Source: an uncultured Clostridia bacterium (GTDB lineage: Bacteria > Bacillota > Clostridia > Christensenellales > Borkfalkiaceae). From it: a DNA stretch of 64,000 nucleotides. Shown here in pieces: positions 32,823 to 41,800 of this stretch. The notes beneath the pieces were generated by a model, which was given only the letters and a program-made list of their open reading frames with translations, ran no database searches and was not told the DNA's origin. Location: positions 39,046 through 103,045 of the forward strand of contig CANRNP010000001.1 in assembly GCA_947632015.1 (NCBI GenBank), given 5' to 3'. Position 1 is the first letter of the stretch, and the number at the start of each line of letters is the position of its first letter. The translations under genes were made by a program, and so were the position numbers.

Positions 32823-35813
32823 TTACTCCTCGTCGGAGAAGAGGAAGCCGCTGACCGTGACGCTCGCGTCGTGCTCGTTTGTGTCCCCGCCCATCGAATC
32901 GACAAAGATCAGAATGTTCTTCACCGCGCCCTGCGCCATCGCCTCGTTGTAGGTGATGACAAGCGTCACTTCTTCGCCCGCCGCAAGGGTGACTTTCGTG
33001 CCGCCCCACGTCGTGTCGGTGTAGAGCCCCGTGCCGCCCGTTGAGGTCGCCGAGACATTCGTGCAGTCGGTGCCACTGCCGGAGCCGTCGTTGTTGCTCG
33101 TATCTACCCGCGTCGTGCCCTGTACGTCCACACGGACGGTGACGGCGGTATCCTTGTTGTTCTTGATCGTGATCGTGAAGGTGTTCTTGCCCGCGGCAAG
33201 ATCGGCGCAGGCGGCGGTCACGGGCTTATAGGTGTTGCCGAGCCCTTGATAGGCAAGCGTCCACGACTTGTTCTCTTCGCCCGCGGTCATGGTGTAGCCG
33301 CTGTTTGCCTCTGCGTTGAACGTAAGCGCGGCGGGCTCCCCTGCGGGAACGTCGGGCTGTTCGGGTTCTGCGGGCGTGTAGGTCCCCTCCCCCGTGAACG
33401 CCATTTCGGCAAGCGTTACGTCGCCGCTGTGCTTTGCGGTATCCGCGTTGATGCAGCTGTCGAAGTACATTTTGACGTTGGTGGGTCCCATCGAGGTGTC
33501 GTAAGTGACGGCGCAGACCGCCGTTTTGCCCGCCTCGATCTCGAACTTGGATCCGCCCCATTCGAGGTCGGTCCAAGCGTCCGCGCCGTCCTGCTTGGCG
33601 CTTTGGTTGCAAGCGACGATGTTGTTGCTGCCGTGCGCCGTTACGCTCTCGATGTCCACGCGGAAGGTGAGCTTTTCGGTGCCGTTATTCGTCACTTTTA
33701 CGGTGAACACGTTTTTCGTGCGGGCGATCGCGGTGGCGTCCATCCAAAGGTTTTTATAGGTCTCGCCTGCAAGGTCCGCATAGACGACGCGGATGGTATT
33801 CGCCGCTTCGTCGGAGATGACGATATAATCGTCCGTATTGCCCGCAACCGCGAGCTTGGCGCCGTTCACGGTGACGCCCTTGTTATCCGCCGCGGGGAGA
33901 TCGGGCGTTTCGCCGCCCTCGCCCTCGCCGCCTTTCGTGAATTTGAGCTCGGAGACGTGGAGGTTGCCCGCGTGCGTTGCCGTATCGCCCCACTTGGAAG
34001 TATCGGGCATGAGCTGGATCCTGTCCACGGCGCCCTCGAACTTGATGACGCATTCCGCTTCCGCGCCCGCGGGAATGGTGAAGAAGGACCCGCCGTTTGT
34101 AAGGTTGGTCTCTACGGTCACGCCGTTCATCGTAGCGGAGACGTTGACGTCCGAATTCTTCGTGTAGCCGCTCGCCGCGTTCTCCGCGTCCTTTTCGTTG
34201 TTGATGAGGCTGATACGGAGATACACTTCCGCCTCGCCGTTGTTCTTGATCTTGAAGTGGGCGAGATCGGTGCCTGCCGCGGCGGCGGGAGCGGGCATTT
34301 CAACGTTCGTATAAGTTGCGCCCTGCGCCGCCGTATAAGTGATGTCTGCCGACAATTTGTCCTCGGAGAGGACGACGGTGAAGGGATCGCTGTCCGCAAA
34401 GCCGAGCTGTTGCGCCTCTACCGCGCCCCATTCGATCACGTCGGTCTTGGGAGGCTGCGTGCCCTCGCCCGCGAATTTGAGCCCGGAGACGGTGATACTG
34501 CCGCTGCTCTTATCTGCCTTGTTCGTGGCGGAATCGATCATGAGCTGGATCTCCGCCGCCACGCCGACATATTTGACTTCGCAGACCGCCGTCTTGCCCG
34601 CTTCAATCACGAAGAAGGAGCCGCCGTAGACGAGATCGGTATTGACCTTCTCGCCGTCCTGCGACGCCGCGGCGTTGATCGCCTTGTTCTGGGCGTCCTG
34701 CACGTTGACGCGGAGATTGACGGGCTTGGAGCCGTTGTTTTTGACGGTGAGCTGTGCAAACCCGTGCCCCGCCGCCGCAACCGCGACGTTCGTGCCGATG
34801 TTGTGGTAGCTGTTGCCCGCGACGTCCGTATAGGTGATGTCCGCCGACTTCTTGTCGCCCGACAGCGTAACTTTATATTCTTCGGCGTCGGCAAAGGTGA
34901 GCTCTGCCGCCGTCTCTTTGTCCCAGTCGCCCTCATAGGCGTCGCCCTTTGCGGGAGCGTAAGGATCGCCCGTGGGAGGAGCCTGCCTCTTTGCCGACGT
35001 CTTGACCCACTGGTAGTCGGCGGTCTTTCCGTCGGGACCCGAAAATCTGCCCATCCAGTCTTCCGCGGTATTTTCGCCCGTGCCGGGCGCGCCCGCCCAG
35101 TAGTTCATGAGGATGCGTCCCGCCGTCTTGGGGAAGGATTCGCCCGCCTTGACGTTCTCTTTGTTGACGCGGTAAACGGGCTTGCCATCCACGAACCAGG
35201 TGATATAGTTCTCCGCCCAACGGAAGCCGTAATTGTGGAATTCCTCGCTCGCGTTAAAGCCGAGGTCGTACATGTGCTCGTGCCCGCCCGTGCCGTTCGC
35301 AAAATAATTGAACTGCACTTTGGTAGTGTCTTTGCCGAGGAATTCGATATCGATCTCGTCCCACGGGTTCTGCGTGCCGTCGGGCCAGACGTCGTAGTTG
35401 CCCGTGCAGACGAAGAAGGTGGACGCCGTCCCCACGGAAGTGGAGGGCTTCATCCTTACCTCATAGTCGCCGTAGCCGTAGTAGTACGCCGTGCGCGCCT
35501 CGCCGCCGAGCCATTGCGTGCGCTCTTCGAGAGACCCTGCGGAATTCTCCGCTAAGCCGAGGTGCATCTGCCCGTCCGAATAGGTGAGCTGGGAGCCGTC
35601 CCACTGCGTGTTGAACACTCCGCCGTTCGTGTAGCCCGCGGACGCAAAGAGCACCTTGCTGCCGGGATCGCCCGCGGAAAAGTCCGCCAGATAATCCCCT
35701 TGCGGCGCGGCGTCGGTCAAGCCTTTTTCCACGCCTCCGCCGCCGCATCCCGCGAGCGTGCTCAACCCGAGCGCCGCCGCGCAGAAAAGCGCGATCGCCT
35801 TTTTTGCCTTCAT
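32823..35813 (-). CDS. Secreted GH16 beta-glucanase lipoprotein with four repeated modules
   Basis: A 996-residue lipoprotein expected to cut beta-1,3- or beta-1,3-1,4-glucan at the cell surface. The signal peptide ends in the lipobox STLAGC with Cys23. The GH16 domain (about 40-280) has the catalytic signature WDEIDIEFLG, with Glu153 as nucleophile and Glu157 as acid/base. Four copies of a roughly 150-residue module follow (about 303-449, 468-627, 652-807, 828-993). Each copy has a TY.N segment, then V.NNG or similar, then GGS.F.I.AG..A.C.V.Y and a closing beta strand. They look like carbohydrate-binding or adhesive beta-sandwich modules, but no known family can be named. GGAGG precedes the AUG at 35813. 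It lies 28 bases after the second GH16 gene. Confidence 0.9.
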   Translation of the reverse strand: MKAKKAIALFCAAALGLSTLAGCGGGGVEKGLTDAAPQGDYLADFSAGDPGSKVLFASAGYTNGGVFNTQWDGSQLTYSDGQMHLGLAENSAGSLEERTQWLGGEARTAYYYGYGDYEVRMKPSTSVGTASTFFVCTGNYDVWPDGTQNPWDEIDIEFLGKDTTKVQFNYFANGTGGHEHMYDLGFNASEEFHNYGFRWAENYITWFVDGKPVYRVNKENVKAGESFPKTAGRILMNYWAGAPGTGENTAEDWMGRFSGPDGKTADYQWVKTSAKRQAPPTGDPYAPAKGDAYEGDWDKETAAELTFADAEEYKVTLSGDKKSADITYTDVAGNSYHNIGTNVAVAAAGHGFAQLTVKNNGSKPVNLRVNVQDAQNKAINAAASQDGEKVNTDLVYGGSFFVIEAGKTAVCEVKYVGVAAEIQLMIDSATNKADKSSGSITVSGLKFAGEGTQPPKTDVIEWGAVEAQQLGFADSDPFTVVLSEDKLSADITYTAAQGATYTNVEMPAPAAAAGTDLAHFKIKNNGEAEVYLRISLINNEKDAENAASGYTKNSDVNVSATMNGVTVETNLTNGGSFFTIPAGAEAECVIKFEGAVDRIQLMPDTSKWGDTATHAGNLHVSELKFTKGGEGEGGETPDLPAADNKGVTVNGAKLAVAGNTDDYIVISDEAANTIRVVYADLAGETYKNLWMDATAIARTKNVFTVKVTNNGTEKLTFRVDIESVTAHGSNNIVACNQSAKQDGADAWTDLEWGGSKFEIEAGKTAVCAVTYDTSMGPTNVKMYFDSCINADTAKHSGDVTLAEMAFTGEGTYTPAEPEQPDVPAGEPAALTFNAEANSGYTMTAGEENKSWTLAYQGLGNTYKPVTAACADLAAGKNTFTITIKNNKDTAVTVRVDVQGTTRVDTSNNDGSGSGTDCTNVSATSTGGTGLYTDTTWGGTKVTLAAGEEVTLVITYNEAMAQGAVKNILIFVDSMGGDTNEHDASVTVSGFLFSDEE

Positions 35814-35841
35814 ATTGTTTCCTCCTTCCTTGTTCTTTGTT

Positions 35842-36584
35842 CTATTGCTCCGCCGCATAGGGCGAGTAGCCGATCCATTCATAGCTTGCGCAAACGGGGA
35901 GAAGTTCTTCCTCGAATTTTCCGCTCCAACCGTCGTTTCCCCTGCAATTCCACACGTTCATCATGATCTGCGCGGACGCCGAGGGGATATTCTCCCGCGC
36001 CGTGTGCACCGCCTTGCCGTCTACATACCAGGTGATGCTCTCCGGAAGCCAGAGAAAGGCGTATTCGTGGAATTCCGCCGCGCCGTCGAAGCCGAGCGCA
36101 TACACGAATTCGTGCCCGCCGCTTCCCCTCGTGTAATAGTTGAACTGGATCTCCTCCGTGTTCTTCCCCAAAAATTCGATGTCGATCTCGTCCCACGGGT
36201 TCCCCGTATAGGTGAAGAAGGAGGAGATGACGCCGGGGCAGTTTGCCGCCTTCATGGAGACGGAGTAAAATCCGTAAGAATAGAAAGCGGAAGAGCGGTA
36301 TTCCGCCCCGCCGAAACCGTTCTGCGCCTCTGTGAGGAAGAGCTGCATCGCGCCGTCCCCGAAGCGGATGTTTTCGGGAAGAAAGACGCAGCCGAAGGGT
36401 TCGCCGTTGCGCCCCGTCCTCTTTTGGAAGAGGGGAGATCCCCCTTGTGAAAATACCGCGATCTTCTCTTCTCCGCCGTAAAGCGAAAAGAAGCGTTGCC
36501 GTTCTCCGTTCCCCCTTGCGGGGCGCAGGCGCAGGGAAAGAGAAAAAGCAATGCCGCGGCGGATAAAATTCGGCGCAACTTCAT
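35842..36584 (-). pseudogene. Second GH16 enzyme, broken by a one-base frameshift
   Basis: The AUG at 36584 has GGAGG upstream and encodes a clear lipoprotein signal (MKLRRILSAAALLFLFPCAC). The frame then drifts into nonsense. Inserting one base in the four-base run at 36486-36489 restores a continuous 247-residue protein: NASFSLYGGEEKIAVF, then FLPENIRFGDGA, then the catalytic WDEIDIEFLG, and an end near 35842. It would be a minimal GH16 without extra modules. As sequenced it lacks an export signal in frame with the enzyme. It may be a real pseudogene, a slippage site or an assembly error. It is first in a two-gene GH16 operon. Confidence 0.8.
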
Positions 36585-36620
36585 AGACAGCCTCCCGCGA
36601 ACCCTTTTCTTCCGCTTTGC

Positions 36621-36644
36621 TCCGTCAACATTTTCCGTCAACAT
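36621..36644 (-). promoter_or_regulatory. Tandem 11-bp direct repeat at the GH16 start site
   Basis: The sequence ATGTTGACGGA (minus strand) occurs twice, at 36644-36634 and 36631-36621, with a 13-base period. The upper copy overlaps the end of the -10 box. It is a candidate site for a regulator. LytTR regulators bind direct repeats, but with a longer period than this. Confidence 0.5.
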
Positions 36645-36671
36645 TTTATAAACAAAAGACGCTCCGGTCAA
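36643..36671 (-). promoter_or_regulatory. GH16 operon promoter nested in a terminator
   Basis: On the minus strand TTGACC (36671-36666) and TAAAAT (36648-36643) are 17 bases apart. The -35 hexamer is exactly the loop of the kinase terminator hairpin at 36659-36678. Confidence 0.65.
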
Positions 36672-36678
36672 GGAGCGT
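36659..36678 (-). terminator. Terminator of the histidine kinase gene
   Basis: A seven-bp stem (ACGCTCC with GGAGCGT on the minus strand) has the six-base loop TTGACC and is followed by CTTTTGTTT, 20 bases past the kinase stop. Confidence 0.8.
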
Positions 36679-36697
36679 TTCTCAAATTGCATTATTT

Positions 36698-38053
36698 TTA
36701 CACCGATTGTCGGTTCCCGAAGATGATGTTGAGATGAAATACATCCCCCTTGACGTACGCGGAGAGCTCTCCGCCGTATTTGCGCGCGATGAGCCTGAGC
36801 GAACGCATGCCGAAGCCGTGATGCTCCCTGTCCCCTTTCGTCGTGACGGGAAGCCCTTCGGAAAACTCCAACTCGCCGTCGAAATAGTTCTCTTCCTGCA
36901 CGAGGAGCATGCTTCCCTTCTGCTTGACGACGAGGTCGATGATCCTGCGCTCCGGCTGCGCGATCTTTTTGACGGCTTCGAGGGCGTTGTCGATGAGGTT
37001 CCCGAAGAGGCAATAGAGGTCCCCTTCCTCGATGAAACCGAGTTTTCCGCCGTCGATCATGCAGGAGATGTTGATGTTGTTCTGTTCGCAGTAGAGGCTC
37101 TTTTCGGTGAGGAGGACGTCGAGGAGCGGACTGCCCGTCTCGATGCGGGAATCGTAGATCGAGACGTCCTTGCGGATGTCTTCGAGCACGGGGACCTCGG
37201 AGGCGAGCATGCCGAGCCTGTAACGGATGTCGTGGCACTTGATATTGATGAGGTCGATCGTATCTTTGGAGATGTGGTATTGCCGTTCGCTCTGGCGGAT
37301 GGCGTGTTTGAGATAGTCTACCTCGCGGCTGAGCTCCCGCTCTTCGAGCGTCTTATAAGAGAGCAGGAACACGATGAAACAGCACACCGCCGAAAAGGCG
37401 TTGCCCGTCTCCCGCAGGACGACAAAGACGGGATCGGAAAACCTGTTCTCCCGCTCCACGCAGAGGCGGGAAAAGTAGACGTCCTCGAAGGAGCACAGAA
37501 TGATCGTGACGGCGAGGGCGGACACGGCGAAGGCGAGCATGCGGCTGTCGAGATTGCAGGTGACGAGCCGCCCCGCCACGCGGCGCAAAAAGAGAAAATA
37601 TTCCGTAGCGGCGCAGAAAAGAAGGAAGGAATAGTAGACGAGACGGTAAAAGAGGCTGAAATGGTCCCCCCAGCCGTCGAAAAGGCGCAAAGATTCCCCC
37701 GCGGTCCAGAAGAGGAGAAAGAGCTTGTAGGCGAGGTTCTGCGCCGCATAGGCGAGCGTAGCGCAGAAAAGGACGGTGAAAAAGGGTTCTTCGAAGCACC
37801 ATGCGCAAAGCAGGGTAAAGAGGACGAAGAGGACGAGATAGACGGCAATCCTGCCGAAAACGTTCTCCCCGAAGGCGGAATAGAACCACGCGGCAAAAAA
37901 ACCTGCCGCAAAGAGGGCGGCAAGGGAGAGCGGGAGCCGCCAGACGAACCCCCCGCGCCGTTTGAGCTTTTTGAGGAGCATCGCCGAAAAGAGAATGAGC
38001 TCCAAGAGAAATTCGGCGATGATCATGCCAAAGACGCGCAAAACTTCAATCAT
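36698..38053 (-). CDS. AgrC-type sensor histidine kinase (GHKL)
   Basis: A 451-residue membrane kinase. About six hydrophobic helices fill residues 1-210. A short dimerisation segment has the phospho-acceptor CHDIRYRLG, and the GHKL ATPase domain has NLIDNALEAVKK and GFGMRSLRLIARKYGG. It lacks the canonical full HATPase spacing, as usual for the AgrC/LytS-like group (HPK10). The AUG at 38053 lies 8 bases inside the regulator gene. The signal is unknown; peptides are typical for the family, but no peptide precursor gene is visible here. Confidence 0.9.
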   Translation of the reverse strand: MIEVLRVFGMIIAEFLLELILFSAMLLKKLKRRGGFVWRLPLSLAALFAAGFFAAWFYSAFGENVFGRIAVYLVLFVLFTLLCAWCFEEPFFTVLFCATLAYAAQNLAYKLFLLFWTAGESLRLFDGWGDHFSLFYRLVYYSFLLFCAATEYFLFLRRVAGRLVTCNLDSRMLAFAVSALAVTIILCSFEDVYFSRLCVERENRFSDPVFVVLRETGNAFSAVCCFIVFLLSYKTLEERELSREVDYLKHAIRQSERQYHISKDTIDLINIKCHDIRYRLGMLASEVPVLEDIRKDVSIYDSRIETGSPLLDVLLTEKSLYCEQNNINISCMIDGGKLGFIEEGDLYCLFGNLIDNALEAVKKIAQPERRIIDLVVKQKGSMLLVQEENYFDGELEFSEGLPVTTKGDREHHGFGMRSLRLIARKYGGELSAYVKGDVFHLNIIFGNRQSV

Positions 38054-38765
38054 GTTTTTCCTCCGCGCCCGCATACCAGCCCGCGAGCGCCGAGAGGAAG
38101 GCGTTCCTGCGCGGACGGCTGATCATGAGAGTATCGCTCCCCACCTGCACGGCGTACCCCTTTACGCTCACGATGAACTTCGGGTTGACGAGATAGCATT
38201 GATTGCAACGGAGAAACCCAAACTTTTTGAGCTCGTTCTCCACTTTGTAAAGGACGCCCGTCATTTCGACGACGCCGTCCACGAGATGGTAATAGAGGCG
38301 GTGGCGGACGATCTCCACATACATGAGCTTGTCCGTCGAAATGCGGCAGAGCCCGTCGGCTGTGTTGACCGTGACCGCCTGCTCCTCGTGCATGACGTAC
38401 ACGTCGAGCGCTTTTCTGAATTTGAGCGCGAAATCGAAATAGGAGACGGGTTTGAGAAGGTAGGCGACCGCGTCTACCTCGTACCCCTTCTGCGCGTACT
38501 GCATGAGGTTCGTGATGAAGATGATGGAGACTGTTTTATCGACGGCGCGAAGGTCCACCGCGGCGCTCATGCCGTCGCGGCGGGGCATCTGGATGTCCAT
38601 GAATACGACGCTGTAAATCGCCTGATAGCCGTCGAGAAAATCGAGCGCGTCGCGGAAACGGTCGACATGAAATTCCTGCCCGTTGAGCCTCGCATATTCC
38701 GCGATGTGGTTTTTAAGAACTTCGGCGGCGCTGTCCTCGTCCTCAACGATCGCAATATTCCTCAT
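38046..38765 (-). CDS. LytTR-family response regulator
   Basis: A 239-residue regulator. The receiver domain (1-120) has acidic residues near position 8, the phospho-acceptor Asp57 in FMDIQMP, and Lys in LLKPVSYF. The LytTR DNA-binding domain (about 130-235) has IVRHRLYYH and FLRCNQCYLVN. The AUG follows GGGGG-TTGTTTT, the ribosome site being the 3' arm of the hairpin at 38773-38800. It is co-transcribed with the kinase downstream. Being between GH3 and GH16 genes, it probably controls glucan use. Confidence 0.93.
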   Translation of the reverse strand: MRNIAIVEDEDSAAEVLKNHIAEYARLNGQEFHVDRFRDALDFLDGYQAIYSVVFMDIQMPRRDGMSAAVDLRAVDKTVSIIFITNLMQYAQKGYEVDAVAYLLKPVSYFDFALKFRKALDVYVMHEEQAVTVNTADGLCRISTDKLMYVEIVRHRLYYHLVDGVVEMTGVLYKVENELKKFGFLRCNQCYLVNPKFIVSVKGYAVQVGSDTLMISRPRRNAFLSALAGWYAGAEEKHD

Positions 38766-38772
38766 AAAACAA

Positions 38773-38800
38773 CCCCCATCCGTATTGTAACAGATGGGGG
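38773..38800 (-). terminator. Terminator of GH3 with the regulator promoter in its loop
   Basis: CCCCCATC and GATGGGGG (minus strand) form an eight-bp stem around a 12-base loop and are followed by TTGTTTT, so transcripts from the GH3 gene should end here. The loop contains the -10 box TACAAT of the next promoter. The symmetric arms could instead be an operator. Confidence 0.7.
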
Positions 38801-38812
38801 CTGGATTGTCAA
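38784..38812 (-). promoter_or_regulatory. Promoter of the LytTR regulator-kinase operon
   Basis: On the minus strand a perfect TTGACA and TACAAT are 17 bases apart. Transcription would start within the downstream arm of the hairpin at 38773-38800, so new transcripts would not form that hairpin. Confidence 0.75.
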
Positions 38813-38832
38813 TATGAAAGAATTGAGCGCAC

Positions 38833-41800
38833 CTAATTTTTGTTCTCTTCCCCGCCTTCCGCCTCCTTTTGAGGAGCGGACGCCTTTTTATTTTTCACCA
38901 CAGTTCTTACGAGGAAGTACCCCATGACGGCGACGCCCGCCGCAAGGGCAAGTTCGACGAGGACGACATACCAGATCCAGGTAAGGTCGTAGGTGGCGCC
39001 GCGGTCGACGTCGATCTCCGCGGAGGGATCGAACGCGGCTTCGGCGTTGAAGGTATCGACGAGCGTCCAAAGGACGTCGTGCGCGACGTGTTCGGACATT
39101 TTCGCCGCGATCGGATTGTTTTTGAGGGGATCGAACGCGGGCGCGGTGAGCCCGTTGGTGAGCCAGATGTCGTTGCCCGCCCAAATGCCGCGATAGGGCG
39201 GCATGTACGTCTCTTCGGAGTTCATCCAGTCGGTGACGATCGTGCCTTGGAAGCCCCATTCGCCGCGGGCGATCTCGGTGACGAGGGCGCGGTTCGCGCC
39301 CGTCCACACTCTGCCGAGGCGGTTCATCGCCGTCATGAGCGCGTTCCCGCCCCCCTCTTTGATCATGATCTCGAACGGGCGGAGATAGATCTCGCGGAGG
39401 GTCTGCTCGGTGAGGAATGTGAAGAGCCCTTCGCGGTTATACTCGCTGTCGTTGACGGCGAAGTGCTTGACGTAGGAATAGACGCCCATATCCTTCGCGC
39501 CGCGCACGGTGCCCGCGCAGATCGTGCCCGAAAGAAGGCTGTCCTCGCTGTAATATTCGCCGTTCCTGCCGCCGAAGGGATTGCGGTGCAGATTTGCGCC
39601 GGGGGCGTACCAGCCGCGGAGACCGTCCATCGATCTGCGCTCCCTGCCCACGCTTCGGCCGAACGCAAGCGCGATGTCCTCCTGCCATGTCTGCGCCAGC
39701 ATCGTGGCGCTCGGATACGCCATGAAGGTGCACGTCGTGCCGTTACCGCCCGTGACGCGGGTGTTGAAACCGAGGGGACCGTCGAGATCGACATACTGCA
39801 CCTTGCCGATGCTCTCGATCGCCGCTGTCTTGAAATAGCCGTCCTTGACGAGGTTGAAGAGCTCTTCGTCCGTGATGTTGGCGATGAGCCTGCTCCAAAT
39901 GCCGTCGTCGTAAGTTTTCGTGCCGAGCGCGTCGGAGAACTTGGCGCCGTTGGGCTCCCGCGTGCGCGATGCGTTCGTATCCCCCGTATAGGCGAGCTGT
40001 TCCTGCGTCGGCGCGACCTGCTTGGCGACGCTCTCCGCCTCCGCCGTCCTGTTGCGCGGCGACAAGATCTTTTGGGGATAGGTCCCCGCAAAATCGCTGC
40101 GGGAAAGGTATTTGACGGGCGTCTCCTCGTGGGAGCCGTCGAGGTCGGACAGATCGACGGTCAGATCGTTCCCCTTGCCGTCCGCGTTGGTGAAGCGGTT
40201 CTCCACCGCGTTGCCCGTTACGGCGTCGTCGTTGTAGAGGATCTCCTGCGCGGTATAGGAAAACACGGTATCCTCGCTCTTGATCTCGTGCGCATTCTTC
40301 ATGAGCATGATCTTGTATGTGCCCGCGTCGAGCTCGTAGCCCGTGTGACCGTTCCCGTTCTGATCGTAACAGTCGTAAGACGCCATGTTCCGCACGGGAA
40401 GTTCGAGGGTGACCGTCTCGCTCTCCTGCGGCGCGAGCACCTTCGTCTTTGCAAAGGCGCCGAGGACCACCGAGGACTTCTCGACCCCGCCCTTGATATA
40501 GGGCGCCGAATAGTAGAGCTCAACGACGTCCGCGCCGGGATAGCCGCCCTCGGCGGCGAGGTTCTTGACCTCGACGGTAAAGACGAGGGTATCGTCCATT
40601 TGAAGTTCGCCCTCTCTCTTCTCCGCCGTGCCGACCTTGACGTCCTTTACTTCCCAGCTGAAATCGGTGTAGGAGAGCCCGTACCCGAAGGGCCATTGCA
40701 CGACGCCTTCGTAGCCCGTGCCGTATTCGTTTTGCACGCCGTTCCAAAAGCCCTCTTCGTCCGCCGTTTCAAACCATTTATAGCCGACGTAAATGCCTTC
40801 GGAATAGTCTACATAGGCGCGGTAGCGGCTGTCCTCGTTCTTGCAATTTGCGTAGATCGTGCCCGCGCCTGCCTCGCCTGCGCCCTTGTTGCCCTGATTG
40901 ACGGCGGAGGGCGTCGTGCCGAGGATGTCGTAGGCGTAAGTATCCACCGTTCTTCCGGAGGGAGAGACTTTCACCCGCTCCGTTTTCACGCTGCCGTCCG
41001 CGTTCTTTTCGTAGACCGCAACGCCGTCCGCGTCGTACTTGGGTTCGCCGTTTTGCGTGCGCGCGGGGACGGGTTCGTCCTTATAGCCGCGGAGGACGTT
41101 GATCAGCCCTCTCACCCCCGTGAGCCCCGTGATCCCGACGAGGAGCGCCCCGTCGATCTTGTCGTCGTCGAGGAAGCCCGTCTCCATCGTGTTGGCGGTG
41201 TTGAGAATGACGATGACCTTCTCGCACAGCTCCGTCGCGGCGGCGATCATGTCCTCTTCCTCGGTGGAAAGTTCGAGATAGTGGCGGGTGTCGTCGGTGA
41301 TCTTCTCGTTGCTGCCCGCGGTTTTCTGCTTGACCTGCCTCAGTTCGAGGTCCTTGCTCTCGCTCCCCGTCCGCCCGATCACGACGAGACCGACCTTCGA
41401 AAAGCTCCTCACGCTGTCTCCGAGCGCGAGATACTGCTGTTTGGAGGGCTCGCGCAAAACGAAGATCTCCTCGCTCCCGAACTGGACGCCGCCGCGGTAT
41501 TCGAGGTAGTCCTGGTCGCCGTACGTCTTGCTGTGCGCCGTGTAATAATTTTTATAGAGGTCGTAAAGGTCCTGGTTGTAGGCGATGCCCGCCTCTTCGA
41601 GGGCGGGGAAAAACTTGATCTTGGGAAGATCGGTGTTCGCATAGCCCGAACCGAACGCCATCGTCATCCAGTCGTATGCCGCCCAGCCGAATACGTTGAC
41701 CTTTTGAAGTTCCTCTTCCGAGAGGGGAAGCGCCGCCTTGCCGCTCCCGTCCTTGTTGTTTTTGAGGAGTACGGTGCCCTCCTCCACAATGTCCTCGCAG

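Noticed and set aside
33246-35555. Long open frame on the plus strand opposite the large GH16 gene
   Set aside because: It is the mirror of a repetitive, GC-rich gene with signal peptide, catalytic motif and ribosome site. The opposite frame has no recognisable domain and no ribosome site. Similar antisense frames opposite GH3 (38869-41967) and the helicase (58955-61345) are rejected for the same reason.
36621-36644. Canonical LytTR binding site
   Set aside because: The 13-base period is shorter than the roughly 21-22 bases of known LytTR direct repeats, so it is reported only as a candidate operator.
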